From positions 744,001 through 808,000 of the forward strand of contig SADC01001153.1 of the NCBI GenBank assembly GCA_004194705.1: a stretch of 64,000 nt of DNA, read 5' to 3'. The DNA comes from Ditylenchus dipsaci. Its lineage: Eukaryota > Nematoda > Chromadorea > Rhabditida > Anguinidae. Made by a program: the position numbers and the translations under genes. Within the stretch, counting starts at the first letter, position 1, and every line of letters starts with the position of its first letter. Below are positions 49,587 through 61,296 of this stretch, piece by piece. The notes under the pieces were generated by a model. The model ran no database searches and had not been told where the DNA came from. It worked only from the letters and a program-made list of their open reading frames with translations.

Positions 49587-49880
49587 TCAGGCGCTCTCAT
49601 GCTTAGCCTCATTGATGACCTTCATGATTTCGATCTGTGCATTAGCGGAGACTTCAGGCGAGAGCGCGGAGAGATTCTTGACCACCAGAGCTCCAAATAT
49701 TTCTTCAGCAGTTTGCTCGCAGAAAGACTGCTAAAAAGAGATTTACAACTTTTTCCTTTCGAAACACAATAAAAATTATGCCTGGAGGACATGATTAGCC
49801 GTTTTTAACACTGGAGTCTTGCGAGCCACAGAATGAGATCGCTTCTTGATAGCAGCAACTTTAACGGGAGCAACATGCTT
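49587..49880 (-). pseudogene. Truncated gene end with BESS-like C-terminal segment
   Basis: Exon 49880-49787 encodes FSPKHVAPVKVAAIKKRSHS, VARKTPVLKTANHVLQ. A 56-bp intron starting with GC (CAG/GCATAA) and ending TTTTTAG follows. Exon 49730-49587 encodes QSFCEQTAEEIFGALVVKNL, SALSPEVSANAQIEIMKVIN, EAKHESA, stop. The second exon resembles the BESS motif (F..L...L..L.P......K..I...L) found at the C-terminus of MADF-BESS DNA-binding proteins; this is a tentative call. Upstream coding is cut exactly where the 1-kb repeat begins (49878), so the 5' part has been replaced or separated. Confidence 0.45.
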
Positions 49881-50895
49881 CGGCGAAAATTTTTGAGTTA
49901 TTGCTAATTCTGATCTATCAAAATCAATCGTTAGCAATAACTCGAAAATTTCTCGATAAAAGTGATTTTACCATTGTCAAACCATCTTCAGTATGCTCGA
50001 ATTAGTGCCGAAAAATTGCTTCGGAACCCGAAAAAGCATTAAAAAATTGATCCAAGTGGACGACCACTTGGTCTAAATTGGGTGGGGTTACTGCGGAGCT
50101 TCATATACACGTCACCGAGGTTGCTGGTTCGAGTCTATCTGAGTGTAAACTTTACTTCTCACCTCCATTTTTACTAGCTAAATGAGTTCTAAGTATATGG
50201 CCACAAGTTGAGTCGTTTATCGTTCATGATTTTAGTAATAAAGTAACACTTCACACCGAGGATCGGGTGAGAGGAGCATATGACACCGGTGGCAAAATTA
50301 TTTAGATAGATACTCTTTTCAGTCACGTTTTAAAAATACTATATAGAAAAACTTTAAATCACCATATAGTAATGGCGCCCAAATAAGGGCGCCCAACGAG
50401 TGTGTACGTTCATTTGAGCTATCATACAGATGAAAAATTGGTATAAAGTTAGGGCTAAAATATAAAAATCCAATTCGATGAAATCCTCAATAGGACTATA
50501 CCAGTACTTTTCGGTAGTACCTGGAACTGACGTTTTTCCCCAATTTTAATTTACATACTCATTTGTAACCTCACACTCAAAATAAAGCCCTGCTTCTTGC
50601 CGTCATTTTCAGCATACGGTTGTAATAATAATGTAAATTTAAATCGCGAAAAATCTCAGTTCTTAGTACGCATCATTTTGGCTGGTTTCCTCTAATTTTG
50701 GTGGTCATTTTGCCAAAATCGCAAAATTGAGGCAGTTGCTGACAGCAAAGCAATGCTGGAAATGGTTGCAATCTATTGCTCGATGATTTTTGAACCTAAA
50801 AGTCAAAAACCTTACTAAAAAAGTAAATTAAAACACCCCCAGAGGGACTAGAACTTTCGAAAAAAAGGCGATGCGTATATAAAGTCCCCTCCCCT
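49878..50895. repeat. About 1-kb dispersed repeat, copy B
   Basis: Nearly identical to 18060-19095 through the hairpin, the GGTTCGAGTC tail, the GGCGCCCAA block (shortened here) and the final GGCGATGCGTATATAAAGTC. Differences are mainly single-base indels in homopolymers. Confidence 0.92.
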
Positions 50896-50931
50896 TTTAA
50901 GCATGGTCAATTTGCATGTGAAACTGCGGCT

Positions 50932-51085
50932 AAATTAAACCTGACCCCCACACCTCAGTCAAACCTGACCCCACACAGTAAATCAGCTTGGGGACCAAGG
51001 CAAAAATTTTTTAAATTTTTAATTTAAAAAAATTTCCTTGGTCCCCAAGCTGATTTACTGTGTGGGGGTCAGGTTTAACTGCTCC
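50932..51085. repeat. Hairpin with AAACCTGACCCC arms
   Basis: AACCTGACCCCACACAGTAA ATCAGCTTGGGGACCAAGG pairs with CCTTGGTCCCCAAGCTGATT TACTGTGTGGGGGTCAGGTT around an AAATTT-rich loop. Confidence 0.9.
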
Positions 51086-51189
51086 GAAACTGCTCTTAAA
51101 ATTAAAAACTCAGTGTCAAATCTCAAATTCCTCTCAAGACAAAATGATGCTTTTTTCGCTGAATCGAACGTAAAGATATAAATTTTCGA

Positions 51190-51408
51190 AAATTAGCTGT
51201 GTCATTGCATGCTTTTCCAGAATTCGACAATTATTGTCCAATTACTGAAAAAATTTACCTCATAGCAAACTCTGAAAAATCCCTACGCAATACAATAAAA
51301 CATCTGTTTCTAGTTGATACCAAGAAAAACCGGAGCAAAGGGTTTGGCGAACAACTCTGCAGCATTTACACCAAAAATCAAATTTATCTTTTCCACCAAA
51401 ATAGCTGA
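51190..51408 (+). CDS. Possible exon, unknown
   Basis: HAFPEFDNYCPITEKIYLIA, NSEKSLRNTIKHLFLVDTKK, NRSKGFGEQLCSIYTKNQIY, LFHQNS, stop. Composition looks protein-like and an acceptor-like AATTAG precedes it, but I recognise no family and found no partner exon. Confidence 0.3.
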   Translation, partial: KLAVSLHAFPEFDNYCPITEKIYLIANSEKSLRNTIKHLFLVDTKKNRSKGFGEQLCSIYTKNQIYLFHQNS

Positions 51409-52697
51409 TCTAATTAAAAATAGTAGTAGCAGACAAAAAATAAGTTCAGCGAAAAACTTTATAGCCTGGAATTTGATTATTTTACGTTAGAAATATTGAA
51501 TGTCAACTTCATTTTGAATAAATGTAATTTTTGCTCTTTTTCTGAACCTTATTTTATTTTTTAGCCAACTTATCTTATTTTACAGTAAACATTCTTTACA
51601 CCTTGTGAGTTTTCCCATTAAAGTAACATTCTCATTTGGTGAGATGAAAACATAGGGCTCGAGTGCAAATATGGTGAAAATTCAACTTTTGGAAAATCCA
51701 ATGGCGGATCTAGAGCTATAAATTTGGTGCCGGGAAAACTTGGCATCGGAAAACTCGGCACCGAAAAACTCGGCACGTCCCCACATATCCACATGTTTCC
51801 ATTCACTTGCAGTTTGGAGTGTGCTGGCCTTTGACCGCGAAGCGGCCAATATACCCTTCTGTCTTATTTCATAGCCGCGGGTGTCAGAATTTTTCCGGCG
51901 CCGAGTTTTCCCAACTCCATAAAATTTGCATGAAATTTTTGGATGTTTTGGTTCTAGTCATAAATTTTCAGGTAAAAATGGGATTTTTTTTCTTTCTAGA
52001 AATTAGAGTTGGTCGACTAATCAACTTATTTTTGAGTTTCTTTATGTTTCTTTTTTTTTAACAAAACTTGCGATAGATATATTTGATGTATGCTTGTCCC
52101 AATGCTGCAAACATCTCTGATTAATTTCAGACTTACTACTTGCTATGTGGTCTGGATATCTTGACTTATTTGTAGTTGCTTCGTAAAATGGTTTGATTAG
52201 GAATGACCACCTAACACCCTGACTCAAAAAAGGCAGTGTAAAGAACAGCCGGAGTGGGGCCGATATTTGAGTGATTTGGCTCATTAGGTAGAGCCACCCT
52301 ATTAGAAGAAACTATACATAGAAAATGCTTGTGTGTTTAAGTGTTTCTGAAAAAAGAATGCATATTTCCACTAACGCCCTTGAATGTTTTCACACGAATT
52401 TTTCACACCACATTGTTAAAATTTGCTCTAATTGGGCGTAAGAAAATATTTAATTATGACGCTTTTAACAAATTAAACGTGGGGGCGGAGAGATGGTTTT
52501 TCACCATGGAGTTAAAAACTATTAGGGTTTTTTCAAATTTATTTTTGCACTACGGAAAACACTAAATAAGAATTGAGAATTTAATAATAAAATAAATGTT
52601 TCATATTATCATTTTGTTGATTGTGAGGGTTCATGCGGCTGAAAGCCCGAAAAGTCTTGAAGTTTCACCCGGAAACTCTTGACAAATTTTTGACAAA

Positions 52698-52916
52698 TTC
52701 CAACAAAGCCTTATTGTTTTAGGATGTCTTTAAACTGGAGCTTTCCCGTGCATCCTGGATCTATGGCAAATTCCAACAAAGCCTTATTGTTTTAGGATGT
52801 CTTTAAACTGGAGCTTTCCCGTGCATCCTGGATCTATGGCAAATTCCAACAAAGCCTTATTGTTTTAGGATGTCTTTAAACTGGAGCTTTCCCGTGCATC
52901 CTGGATCTATGGCAAA
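52698..52916 (+). repeat. Three tandem 73-bp copies of a splice acceptor plus start codon
   Basis: The unit AATTCCAACAAAGCCTTATT GTTTTAG GATGTCTTTAAACTGGAG CTTTCCCGTGCATCCTGG occurs three times with period 73. Each copy has an acceptor (TTGTTTTAG) one base before ATG; only the third leads into the open chemoreceptor frame. In the first two copies the frame stops after about 20 codons. Confidence 0.93.
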
Positions 52917-55900
52917 TTCCAGTGAAAATACTTCTTTAGACGGCAACTTTTCCATTCATCATTGTAATCACATTCGGAAATGGGCATATTTCTTCAACCT
53001 GTTTGAGCTGTGCTTTCTTGTGGTAGACTTAATTATAGGGATTATAGCCAGCTATGTCATCTACAATGTTCCATTGTTCCACAAAAATTTGATGAATTTA
53101 ATCCAGTGTTTGAATGTGTGCTGGGTTATCAGCATGGCTTCTAGACTTCTTGCCACTATTTGGTTATTCTACTACCCAGATGGAATAGGTGGCGCTACCA
53201 TGTCAGCGAAAAAATTAATTGCGAAATAATAGAATTGCGATAAGGCTGAATTGCGCAAAAATACAATTGCGCAAAAATTAGAATTCGTAAAAAATTGAAT
53301 TTATTTTGAAATTATTTCGCAAAATATAAGTTTGCGATAGTTTGGTTTGCTAATCATTGGATTTGCTCATTATTTTGATACTTGTTCACGGCACATTCCT
53401 TGCGCCTTTTGTGTAAGTATAACCGTAGTTAATCTCTTAGTTTTAGTCTGCGAAATGGAAATCATCGAGCCCTATAGCAGTCCTGGTGAGAAACTCCAAA
53501 ACCTAGGGTAGGTACCCGTGGTTCAAGTGGATATCCAGGTGGAATTTTTTTTACGTTTTTCATGCTCCAAAACCTGTTTTCTGAACTAATTCGGACATGC
53601 TGATGATGGTTTGATGGTGGTGAAATGCCGTTTTGTAAAGTATTTTTTGAGTTCTGGTAAAATCGAGTTTTAGTAAAATCAATTATTCCCCAATACTCAG
53701 AAAATATCCGAGAAAACCTTATTTTACTATTATCAAACCATCTTCAGGATGCCCGAATTAGTCCAGAAAATAGGTTTTGGAACATGAAAAATGTAAAAAA
53801 AAATTTGATCCAAGTGGACGACCACTTGGTTTTAATGGTCTAGAGGAGGTACCAGCTGGTTACCCTACCCACTTTGAGGCTTACTGGTCTTTTACAGAAT
53901 AGTTTATAATTGTTATTAAAGAAATAATAATGTCTGTTACCACCAGGATTCGAGCCTGTAACCTCAAAAATTTGGAGTGGCGATTTACATGGATATCCAA
54001 GTGGACCACCGGAAAACCAAGTGGTCGACCACTTGGATCAAAAATTTTTTTTTACGTTTTCGGGTTCCAAAACAATTTTTCTGCACTAATTCGAGCATGC
54101 TGAATATGGTTTGACAGTGCTAAAATCACGTTTCATCGAGAAATTTTTGAGTTATCGCTAACGATTGATTCATCAAAATCAATCGTTAGCGATAACTCAA
54201 AAATTTCTCGATGAAACGTGATTTTAGCACTGTCAAACCATATTCAGCATGCTCGAATTAGTGCAGAAAAATTGTTTTGGAACCCGAAAACGTAAAAAAA
54301 AATTTTTGATCCAAGTGGTCGACCACCTGGTCTAAATTGGGGGAGGGGTTGCTGGGGAGGGTCGCCGTCACCGAGGTTACTGGTTCTAGTCCCACTAAGT
54401 GTAAACTTAATTTTTTTACTTCCATTTTTTAGGTCACCCAGGTGGACGCCCTCCTGACAAGGAGGTACCTACCCAGGAATTGGGGTTAGGATGGGGGACA
54501 TCCAAGTGGACCACCCGAAAATTCAGGAAAAAGCTAAAAGTGCTTAAAGTAGAAAACTCTGAACAAACCATTTATTTAGCAAACAAATATTTGTCAAACC
54601 TTTTTTTTCGAAAACCCTATTTTTGCGAAATAATTTCAAAATAAATTCAATTTTTTACGAATTCTAATTTTTGCGCAATTGTATTTTTGCGCAATTCAGC
54701 CTTATCGCAATTCTATTATTTCGCAATTAATTTTTTCGCTGACATGGTAGCGCCGAATAGGTACGTGTTTTGCATCTGGTGAAAATAAACTTTGAAGTTT
54801 ATGTACCACCCTGGATTTTCATTAGAAGCGAGACTTGAGCGCTTAAATGCCGCCGAATTTTGTTGAATGGATTAATTTAAAGGTCGAGGTCTGAGGGAAG
54901 CTGCTGCCGAAGAGAAAGAACATGACCGTCGACGACTACTGTGCAACTCAACCATGCTCATCAGTTCTTGGAAGTCAGTCGCTCACACGGTGACAAGGTT
55001 TTCCACCACAATGCTGCTAATCAGGAATACGAAGAAAAGCCTCGAAGTGATCAGCTGAAAGGTTCTTCCACATCCATCCTGCTCATCTGACATAGTGCCA
55101 AAGAACCTCAAGCTCTTTTATTAGCTGCGAAATTGCCATTAGGGCAAAAAGAAGATGCAGAAGTTTGTCCGAGTCCGAGTTTTTTATTTCTTCGAACAAG
55201 ACATCAGAACAACCATGATGTATTTTCGGCTTCTTATCCTTTATCCGGGCCACCTTTTTAAGATCCTTTCTTACTCTCGTTTTTAGGCTTAGTTATCACT
55301 TTTTAAGCATAAGCCAAAACTACTCAAACTTTGAAAGAAGTGCGTAAGACATCTGTTAGTCCGTCCTATGACGAGTTGGCCTACTCTGAATCTAAAAATG
55401 AGAGTAAAAAGGTACCTTAAAAAAGTTGGCCGTGATAAAGGGTAAGAACCTATTTTCGTGTATCAATGAAAGGCAGAGATCGAGTATGAAGGAGACTATT
55501 CAACACAAAAACTTTTTTTCGCTTAATTTCTTTGAGAAAAATCCAAAAAAAAAAAATTCACAATGCTATAATGCCAAAATTTAACTAATTTTTTTAAATG
55601 AATTTAGTTTCAGACTCGACAAGCCTGTTTGTGCAAACCTTCCCTGTAGTCTATGCCGAGCAAATGCGTGTGTGTGCAGCTGGAGCTGCAGCGGCTACTT
55701 TATTTTGCATAATTATAGAGCGGATAATGGCTACTACAAAGTATTTATTTTTTATTATAATATAAAAACAACTATATTATCTAGATTACAAAGCTACGAA
55801 AAGCAAAGAAATAAAAAATTCATCGCTTTTACGGTGTGCTACTCATGCTTTTTTGGAGGACTATCTACTTTCTTTGTCTTTTCTCGTAAGTTCTTTGCAA

Positions 55901-58900
55901 TATTAGCTAGATAATTTATGTGGTATACCGCACGTTTGAGTTCAATTCAAAGTACACTGGTTTACCTAAACCTAAGTTGATAAATACAGCAGCTTATTTA
56001 TTGTAAAAATCAAAGCAAATAGGGGCGTAATCGTTTCGCCAATGAAATTTTCGCCAATGGAATCTTTTCGCCAATAGACTCTTTTCGCCAATAGACTCTT
56101 TTCGCGTATACTCTTGATTTCTTTGGCAAATAAGCGGTGAGAACTATAAATGTGATTTAATTCTTTAAATGGAGTACACATTCAATAGCAAATAGATGAT
56201 CTCTCAGGTTCGATACCCAGTGGGTAGATACCAGTGTTTTACTGAGCTCACTCTGAGTGAGAATCTCACTGAGAATCTCACTCACTCTCACTCACAAGGT
56301 TTTTTTCAATTCTCACTCTCACTCACTGACTGTGAGGACAAAAAAAGTTATTTTCACTCTCCCTCAAAGCCTGTGAGGACAAATTTTGTTCTCGCTCACT
56401 CACAGGCCAAAAAAACGTCCTCACCCTCATAAAGATCCATCAAAAAGATTTCGGCTTACCGTATTTCCTCTAATAATCGCCCATGCTCTAATAAGCGCCC
56501 ACCTCTAATTTTGAGGATCTCTGTCTCAGCCCAGAGCAGATATTTTTCTTATCTGTTTTTTTGCGTTTTCTTAACTCCTACGAGCTCTACTGATTCCGCG
56601 TTCTAGATTTTAATTGAGAACTCAAAATTTTCGAGATCGACCACAAAATTTTCAGATTTTTGGTGGTTTGAAAAATAAGCGCCCATGGGCTCTTATTAGA
56701 GGAAATACGGTAATTCTCACTGAGATTCTCTCTTTCAGTGAGAATCCCACTGAGAATCTCACTGTTAGTGAGATTCGAGAATCTCACTGTTAGTGAGATT
56801 CGAGAATCTCACTGTTAGTGAGATTCTCACTGAGAATAAAAACTGGTTTTTTATTCTCACTCACAAGTTGTGAGGACAAAAAAATTCTCACTCTCACTCA
56901 CACTCTGTGAGGACAATTTTTGAATTCTCACTCTCACTCACAGGCTCTGAGGACAAATTTCATTCTCACTCACTCTCACTCACAAATCCAAAAAGTGTCC
57001 TCAGCAAAACACTGGTGGATACCCTTTTTTCGTGAAGATCCCAAGTTACCCCCTACGAAGAGTATTTTTCTCTAAGCATTTTCTTGGAACTTTTCGGTAT
57101 TATTTTGGAACTGGCGTTTTCTGCAATTTTAATTTACATGGTTATTTATAAGCTTATATTCAAAATGTAGCTCTGCTTCCTGACGTCATTTACAGTATTT
57201 GATTGTGAATCACCATGTAAATAAAAATTGCCAAAAAACGTCAGTTCCCAATAAGTTCCCCACAATCACATGCATATTGCTCAGTTATTCATATTCGTTT
57301 AAAAACGAATCGTTAAAACAAAGCGAAACGCGCCGAAATTTTTGCGTCACACACGTAATCAGACGTAAAAACAGCGAGTAGGTAAAAATTGTGATTGGGT
57401 ACAGTTTTGTGGACTCTAGTTTACATACGGGATGTTTTTTTTGCCTTGGTCCCGCATATGTTTTTTTTTGAAGAGGGATTACTTATGAGGGTACATACGA
57501 ACAAGTCGGAGGGCTTTGGGCCCACATGAAACATAAAATCAAAAATAATACAGAAAAGCGCCTTTATGGCACAAGCGACAAACTACTGGCGTCCTACATT
57601 GCTGAATTCGTATTCCGACAAAATTACCGTGCTAAAAGATGGAGCTATCTAGAAAAATTCCTGGAACAGATCTCAAAAATTTATGATTGTTGAGTGGTTT
57701 ATTGAAGGATAAATGGTTTATTGAAGGATAAATGGTTTATTTAAAACAATTACGATTTGCATGGATTGCTTTTAAAAAAAGCCATAGGGGGGACTAAGGC
57801 AAAAAAAACATCCCGTATGTAAACTAGGGCCGTTTTGTGTATTTGAACTTTATTTTTTGGTTGTTTTTGTTTGTTTTCATAATTTTTAAATCAAAGTTTA
57901 GCCTTAACAGGCGCAAAATAGGCTAGCGAGAACTAATTTTAAAAAAGTTTCATAACGGTTATTTTAAAGTCGTAAAATATTCGTCAAAAATTTAAAGACA
58001 ATAATTTAGACGAGATCAACCTGCTAGGTTTTGAAGTGGCAGGTGCTTTCTTTAGTTTGTGTCTAGTGGGTGTAAGTTTTTTATGCTGCTTATTGTGTTG
58101 TAAATTTACCTAATACATAATTTTAAATAAAGTTAAATCATTTTTGTTTAGCTAGAAATATTTAGGACACTAAAACTTTTAAAAAAATATCCCGATATGT
58201 AACATTTTTAATATTTAATTTAAAAAAATACATAGTATAGCACAGTAAGATCAAAAACTGTTTCCGAAAATTCATTTGCACAATTCTATTTTTTTCCAAT
58301 AAAAACTTCGGCGCTACTTGGATGTACCCCCCCCCCCCCAATCAACTTTTTTTTCAAAAGTGTTTCCAAACACCCTATATCGTCCTAAAATGGCCTCAGG
58401 AGATCAAAAAAGGCATTGTTTTTGAGTTCTAATCTATGAAAAATTGAGTTTTGGGACCACCCAAAAGTACCTGTTTTGACCATTTTTGAAGGGATTTAGG
58501 TCGGTATATGGGTGAAAAGGGGCCAATTTGGAAAAAAAAGGAAGATGTTGACCATCGCTTTGAATACTGGGGCCTACCGCATAAATAAACTCTGGTATGC
58601 ATACATTTTTATGCATCCAGAGTCCCTTTCGAGTGATTTGTGTCTAAGGTATGTGGCTGTGCGCATCTCAACTCCAAGCCCCAAGCCCCCTGCGCCCCCT
58701 TCGGGGGCGCAGAGGGCTTGGTTGGTTAGAGATGCGCGCACTCACTTACCTTAGACATAATTCCGAGCAAGATTCTTGATAAAAATGCATTTAGAGGCTG
58801 TTTTTGCCAAGTCCCATGTTGAAAAACATGGTAAAATAGGTAAAAAGTCTAAATTTTAAAATGCTCAAAACTCAATTTTTTATCGACCAGAACTCAAAAA

Positions 58901-60746
58901 TAATTTTTTTTGAACTCCTGAGGCCATTTCAGGTCGATATAGGGTGTTTAGAAACACTTTCGAAAAAAGTTGATTGGGGGGGGGCGGCTATATCCAAGTA
59001 GGGTCAAAACTTCATTTACAGGTTTTTTTTAATTCTGGATAAAATCAATAGGAAGCGCTACAGAGACTCTATGAAAGGTCTGTCCAAATATTCACTAACT
59101 CAGCGTTTTCAACTCTCGGAAAACATCCGTTCTTCGAAAATTATGAAGCGTTGTTTTATTATTGTTAAATTTGGTTTTTTCTTCATGATGACCGTAAGTC
59201 TTTCAGGATTTCCTATATTAAAAATGCAAAATAGATTTACAATAAGCAAAGAGCAAATCTAATTTGCTTACATGTCTCAGTTACGATTTCCTCTCTTCTG
59301 CCGATCCTTTCAAATACATAAGCTTTTTTAATTCTACGAGTTTTATTTGAAAAAAAAAAATACGTGAAAAAAAAACACAAGCAATTTGGGAACAGAAGAT
59401 GACAGACACCACATATGATCATGAAACATATTTAGGGCTTTTTTTCTGACCGCCCACAAGGTGTGTCGCAGCAAGCTACAGTATTTTCTGTATTAAGTCC
59501 TCCTCTCTAATAACTCCCCCCTCTGTAATAACTCCCTCTACATGGACCTCGTATCTCAGCCTAGAGAAAATATTTTGCAAATCTGTTTTTTTTTCAATCT
59601 GTCTTAATTACCACGAGTTTTTCTGATTCCACTTTTCAGATTTTGGTTGAGCAGCCAAAATCTTGAAATCGACCTCAAAATTTCCCCTTTTTTTAAGGTT
59701 GAACAATAACTGCCACAGTGGACTTAATACAGAAAATACGGTGACCACTTTTGAATTTCAAGATTTTTATCTACTTTGTGACTTACATAATTATCATTTT
59801 TAAGTGCTATTAGGGTGTATTGTGTTTGAACCGGCATTTGTCTCCCAAAAAAAGGGTTTAATAATAGCGATTTTACGGTAGTACTGTCCATGCATATACG
59901 ATAGGGAATTACAAATGATTACTTGACATAAATATTCTTTTCTGATATGCAGTGAGTTTAAGGGGTTAAACAAGCGTTTGAGAGTTGCTATTTTAATTCA
60001 ACTAGGTATATGTAACCGTTAGCATGAGAAAAATAATGAATAAGAACCAAGATTTGTTGCATCACCCTGTACAATCTTTTTTTTAATTTAAAAATTATTG
60101 CGTGAATTACAGATGTTGATGTATGACTCGCTATTAGATAACAATAACAAACTGCATAGCTTCGTTATACGCACAGCCTACAATCTAATGGTCTGTGTAA
60201 TCTCTTTATTGGCTATTGTAGTAGGTATTGCTTCAACCGCCGTTTGGAGAAGGCAAATTATAAAGTAAGCTAAATTTTAGGTTTTTCAAAATATTTGATA
60301 GCGTGTAATAACTTTTCAATCAAAAGTTTTGATAAACATTTGTTTGTTAAGGATGTTTAAAAAGTGTACCTTTTGTTTATCTTGTGCTATCCAAAGTAGA
60401 CGTATTTCTGAATTCCACACCAGAACATCTTTTTCCTCTGAAGAAGTTATTATTGTGCGCAGAGTTTCGAGAACTCATCTGCGCAATGGTAAGTTAGTAT
60501 TCACCACCTTTTTACATTAAAAAAGGAAAGCCCTTGGTAATTGAATAGAGCATCAAAGGTGTCTTCAAATTTGCACACAATAAGTACGGTTTTAGATGTT
60601 TAAAAATTAAATATTTTCATAATTCAAAAATATTTCAGTTTTCAAAAAAATAGTGTATACTTTCAGGCGATGGAAAACCGATGGCATTCAGCCATGAAGT
60701 GGAAAAGGACATGTATTTTGCTCACCTTAGACAGACTTGGAGTTAA
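52870..60746 (+). CDS. Nematode seven-transmembrane chemoreceptor (Sra/Sre superfamily)
   Basis: Exons: 52870-53188, 55614-55740, 55785-55885, 58010-58099, 59022-59193, 60113-60264, 60352-60488, 60667-60746 (TAA). The N-terminus has NSSENTSLDGNFS glycosylation sites. TM1 is ELCFLVVDLIIGIIASYVIY, then HKNLMNLIQCLNVCWVISM. TM3 ends in the family signature CIIIERIMATTK-LQSYEK. TM5 spans FFSLCLVGVSFLCCLLCC-FF, followed by KINRKRYRDS and SLTQRFQLSENIRS. The C-terminus is GDGKPMAFSHEVEKDMYFAH, LRQTWS. These are hallmarks of nematode serpentine receptors; sensory-neuron expression is inferred from the family. All junction phases close except exon 4 to 5, which needs one more T in a run of eight. Intron 55741-55784 is just 44 bp. 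Intron 1 holds a hAT-like insertion at its donor. Confidence 0.9.
53191..54754. mobile_element. hAT-like nonautonomous foldback, 8-bp target duplication
   Basis: The ends GGCGCTACCATGTCAGCGAA / TTCGCTGACATGGTAGCGCC begin arms of about 150 bp (ATTGCGATAAGGCTGAATTG, ATTTTGCGAAATAATTTC-like). GAATAGGT flanks both sides (53183-53190 and 54755-54762), the 8-bp duplication typical of hAT and related superfamilies. Internally it carries two GACCACTTGG-linked hairpins (53575-53775, 54060-54260) of the family also seen at 18.05 and 37.3 kb. No transposase. Confidence 0.93.
54860..55090 (+). pseudogene. Possible coding remnant in chemoreceptor intron 1
   Basis: One frame reads GRGLREAAAEEKEHDRRRLL; a neighbouring frame continues QLNHAHQFLEVSRSHGDKVF, HHNAANQEYEEK. 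The REAAAEE start and the histidine-rich part faintly recall mitochondrial ATPase inhibitor IF1, but the match is weak and needs a frameshift. GC content is higher than in neighbouring DNA, hinting at former coding. Confidence 0.22.
56227..57018. mobile_element. Element with CCAGTGTTTTACTGAG ends and GTGAGAATCTCAC satellite, MITE nested
   Basis: The terminal inverted repeats are ACCAGTGTTTTACTGAG and CTCAGCAAAACACTGGT. Beside them are palindromic GTGAGAATCTCAC units and repeated TCACTCTCACTCACAGGCTG TGAGGACAAA blocks. A complete CCGTATTTCC MITE (56458-56712) interrupts it. It lies in the large chemoreceptor intron. Confidence 0.88.
57414..57832 (+). mobile_element. Merlin/IS1595-like (ISXO2-type) transposon remnant
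   Basis: The ends CTAGTTTACATACGGGATGT and ACATCCCGTATGTAAACTAG are inverted. Between them, 57492-57693 encodes TYEQVGGLWAHMKHKIKNNT, LLASYIAEFVFRQNYRAKRW, a C-terminal ISXO2-like DDE transposase signature (usually EGFWSHLK ... YLDEFVFRYNRR). The upstream catalytic region is deleted. Confidence 0.75.
58313..59005. repeat. Foldback with embedded GC-hairpin repeat (copy 3 of 3)
   Basis: Outer arms: TTGGATGTA, CCAATCAACTTTTTTTTCAA, AACACCCTATATCGTCCTAA, ATGGCCTCAGGAG and their complements at 58900-59003. The 58568-58780 insert repeats the 17.6 and 38.9 kb GC hairpin. It ends 20 bp before chemoreceptor exon 5. Confidence 0.9.
59478..59742. mobile_element. CCGTATTTCC-core MITE, CAGTATTTTCTGTATTAAG end
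   Basis: TACAGTATTTTCTGTATTAA ... TTAATACAGAAAATACGGT with core ATTACCACGAGTTTTTCTGA. It lies in the intron before exon 6. Confidence 0.8.
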
Positions 60747-60947
60747 TTTTTGTAAGATTTTAAGGAAGTACTATTGTTTCCCCGTGCTCGGATTTTTTGA
60801 AAATCACCTCTCGAACTCATTTTATGCTCAACACGACAAAAGAAACATTTCTAAACACTCTTTGATAAAATAATATTTTCTGCATTTATTAAAGGCAGAT
60901 AAATCCTTTCGGATGCAAATAAAAGTATTTTAGATGGAAAAAATTCG

Positions 60948-61152
60948 CCCTTAAGGACCATGGTTTTTGCGCGCAGTGGCATGTGCAAAATTTGAATTGG
61001 CGGGGGACACTTCTCTTCCGTCTAATGCTGTACTCTTTGGAGTCATTCGAACGACTCGAAAGAGTACACTGATAGACGAAAGAGAAGTGTACCGCGCCAA
61101 TTCAAATTTTGCACATTCCACTGCGTGCAAAAACCATGGTCCTTTAAGAAAG
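60948..61152. repeat. Foldback MITE between chemoreceptor and PEX11 genes
   Basis: TTAAGGACCATGGTTTTTGC ... GGACACTTCTCTTCCGTCTA / AGACGAAAGAGAAGTGT ... GCAAAAACCATGGTCCTTTAA. Same design as 19335-19547. Confidence 0.9.
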
Positions 61153-61296
61153 TATTCAATCAATTATTGGAAACACAATTATTGTAGTCTGTGTGTAGTG
61201 ACACATATAAATGTCGGCTGTTTTGCTTTCTTATTATCTAGTGTTTTTTGTTAGGTGTATTTAAAGGTGTGCTATTTTTTCAATCTATTGTAGAAA

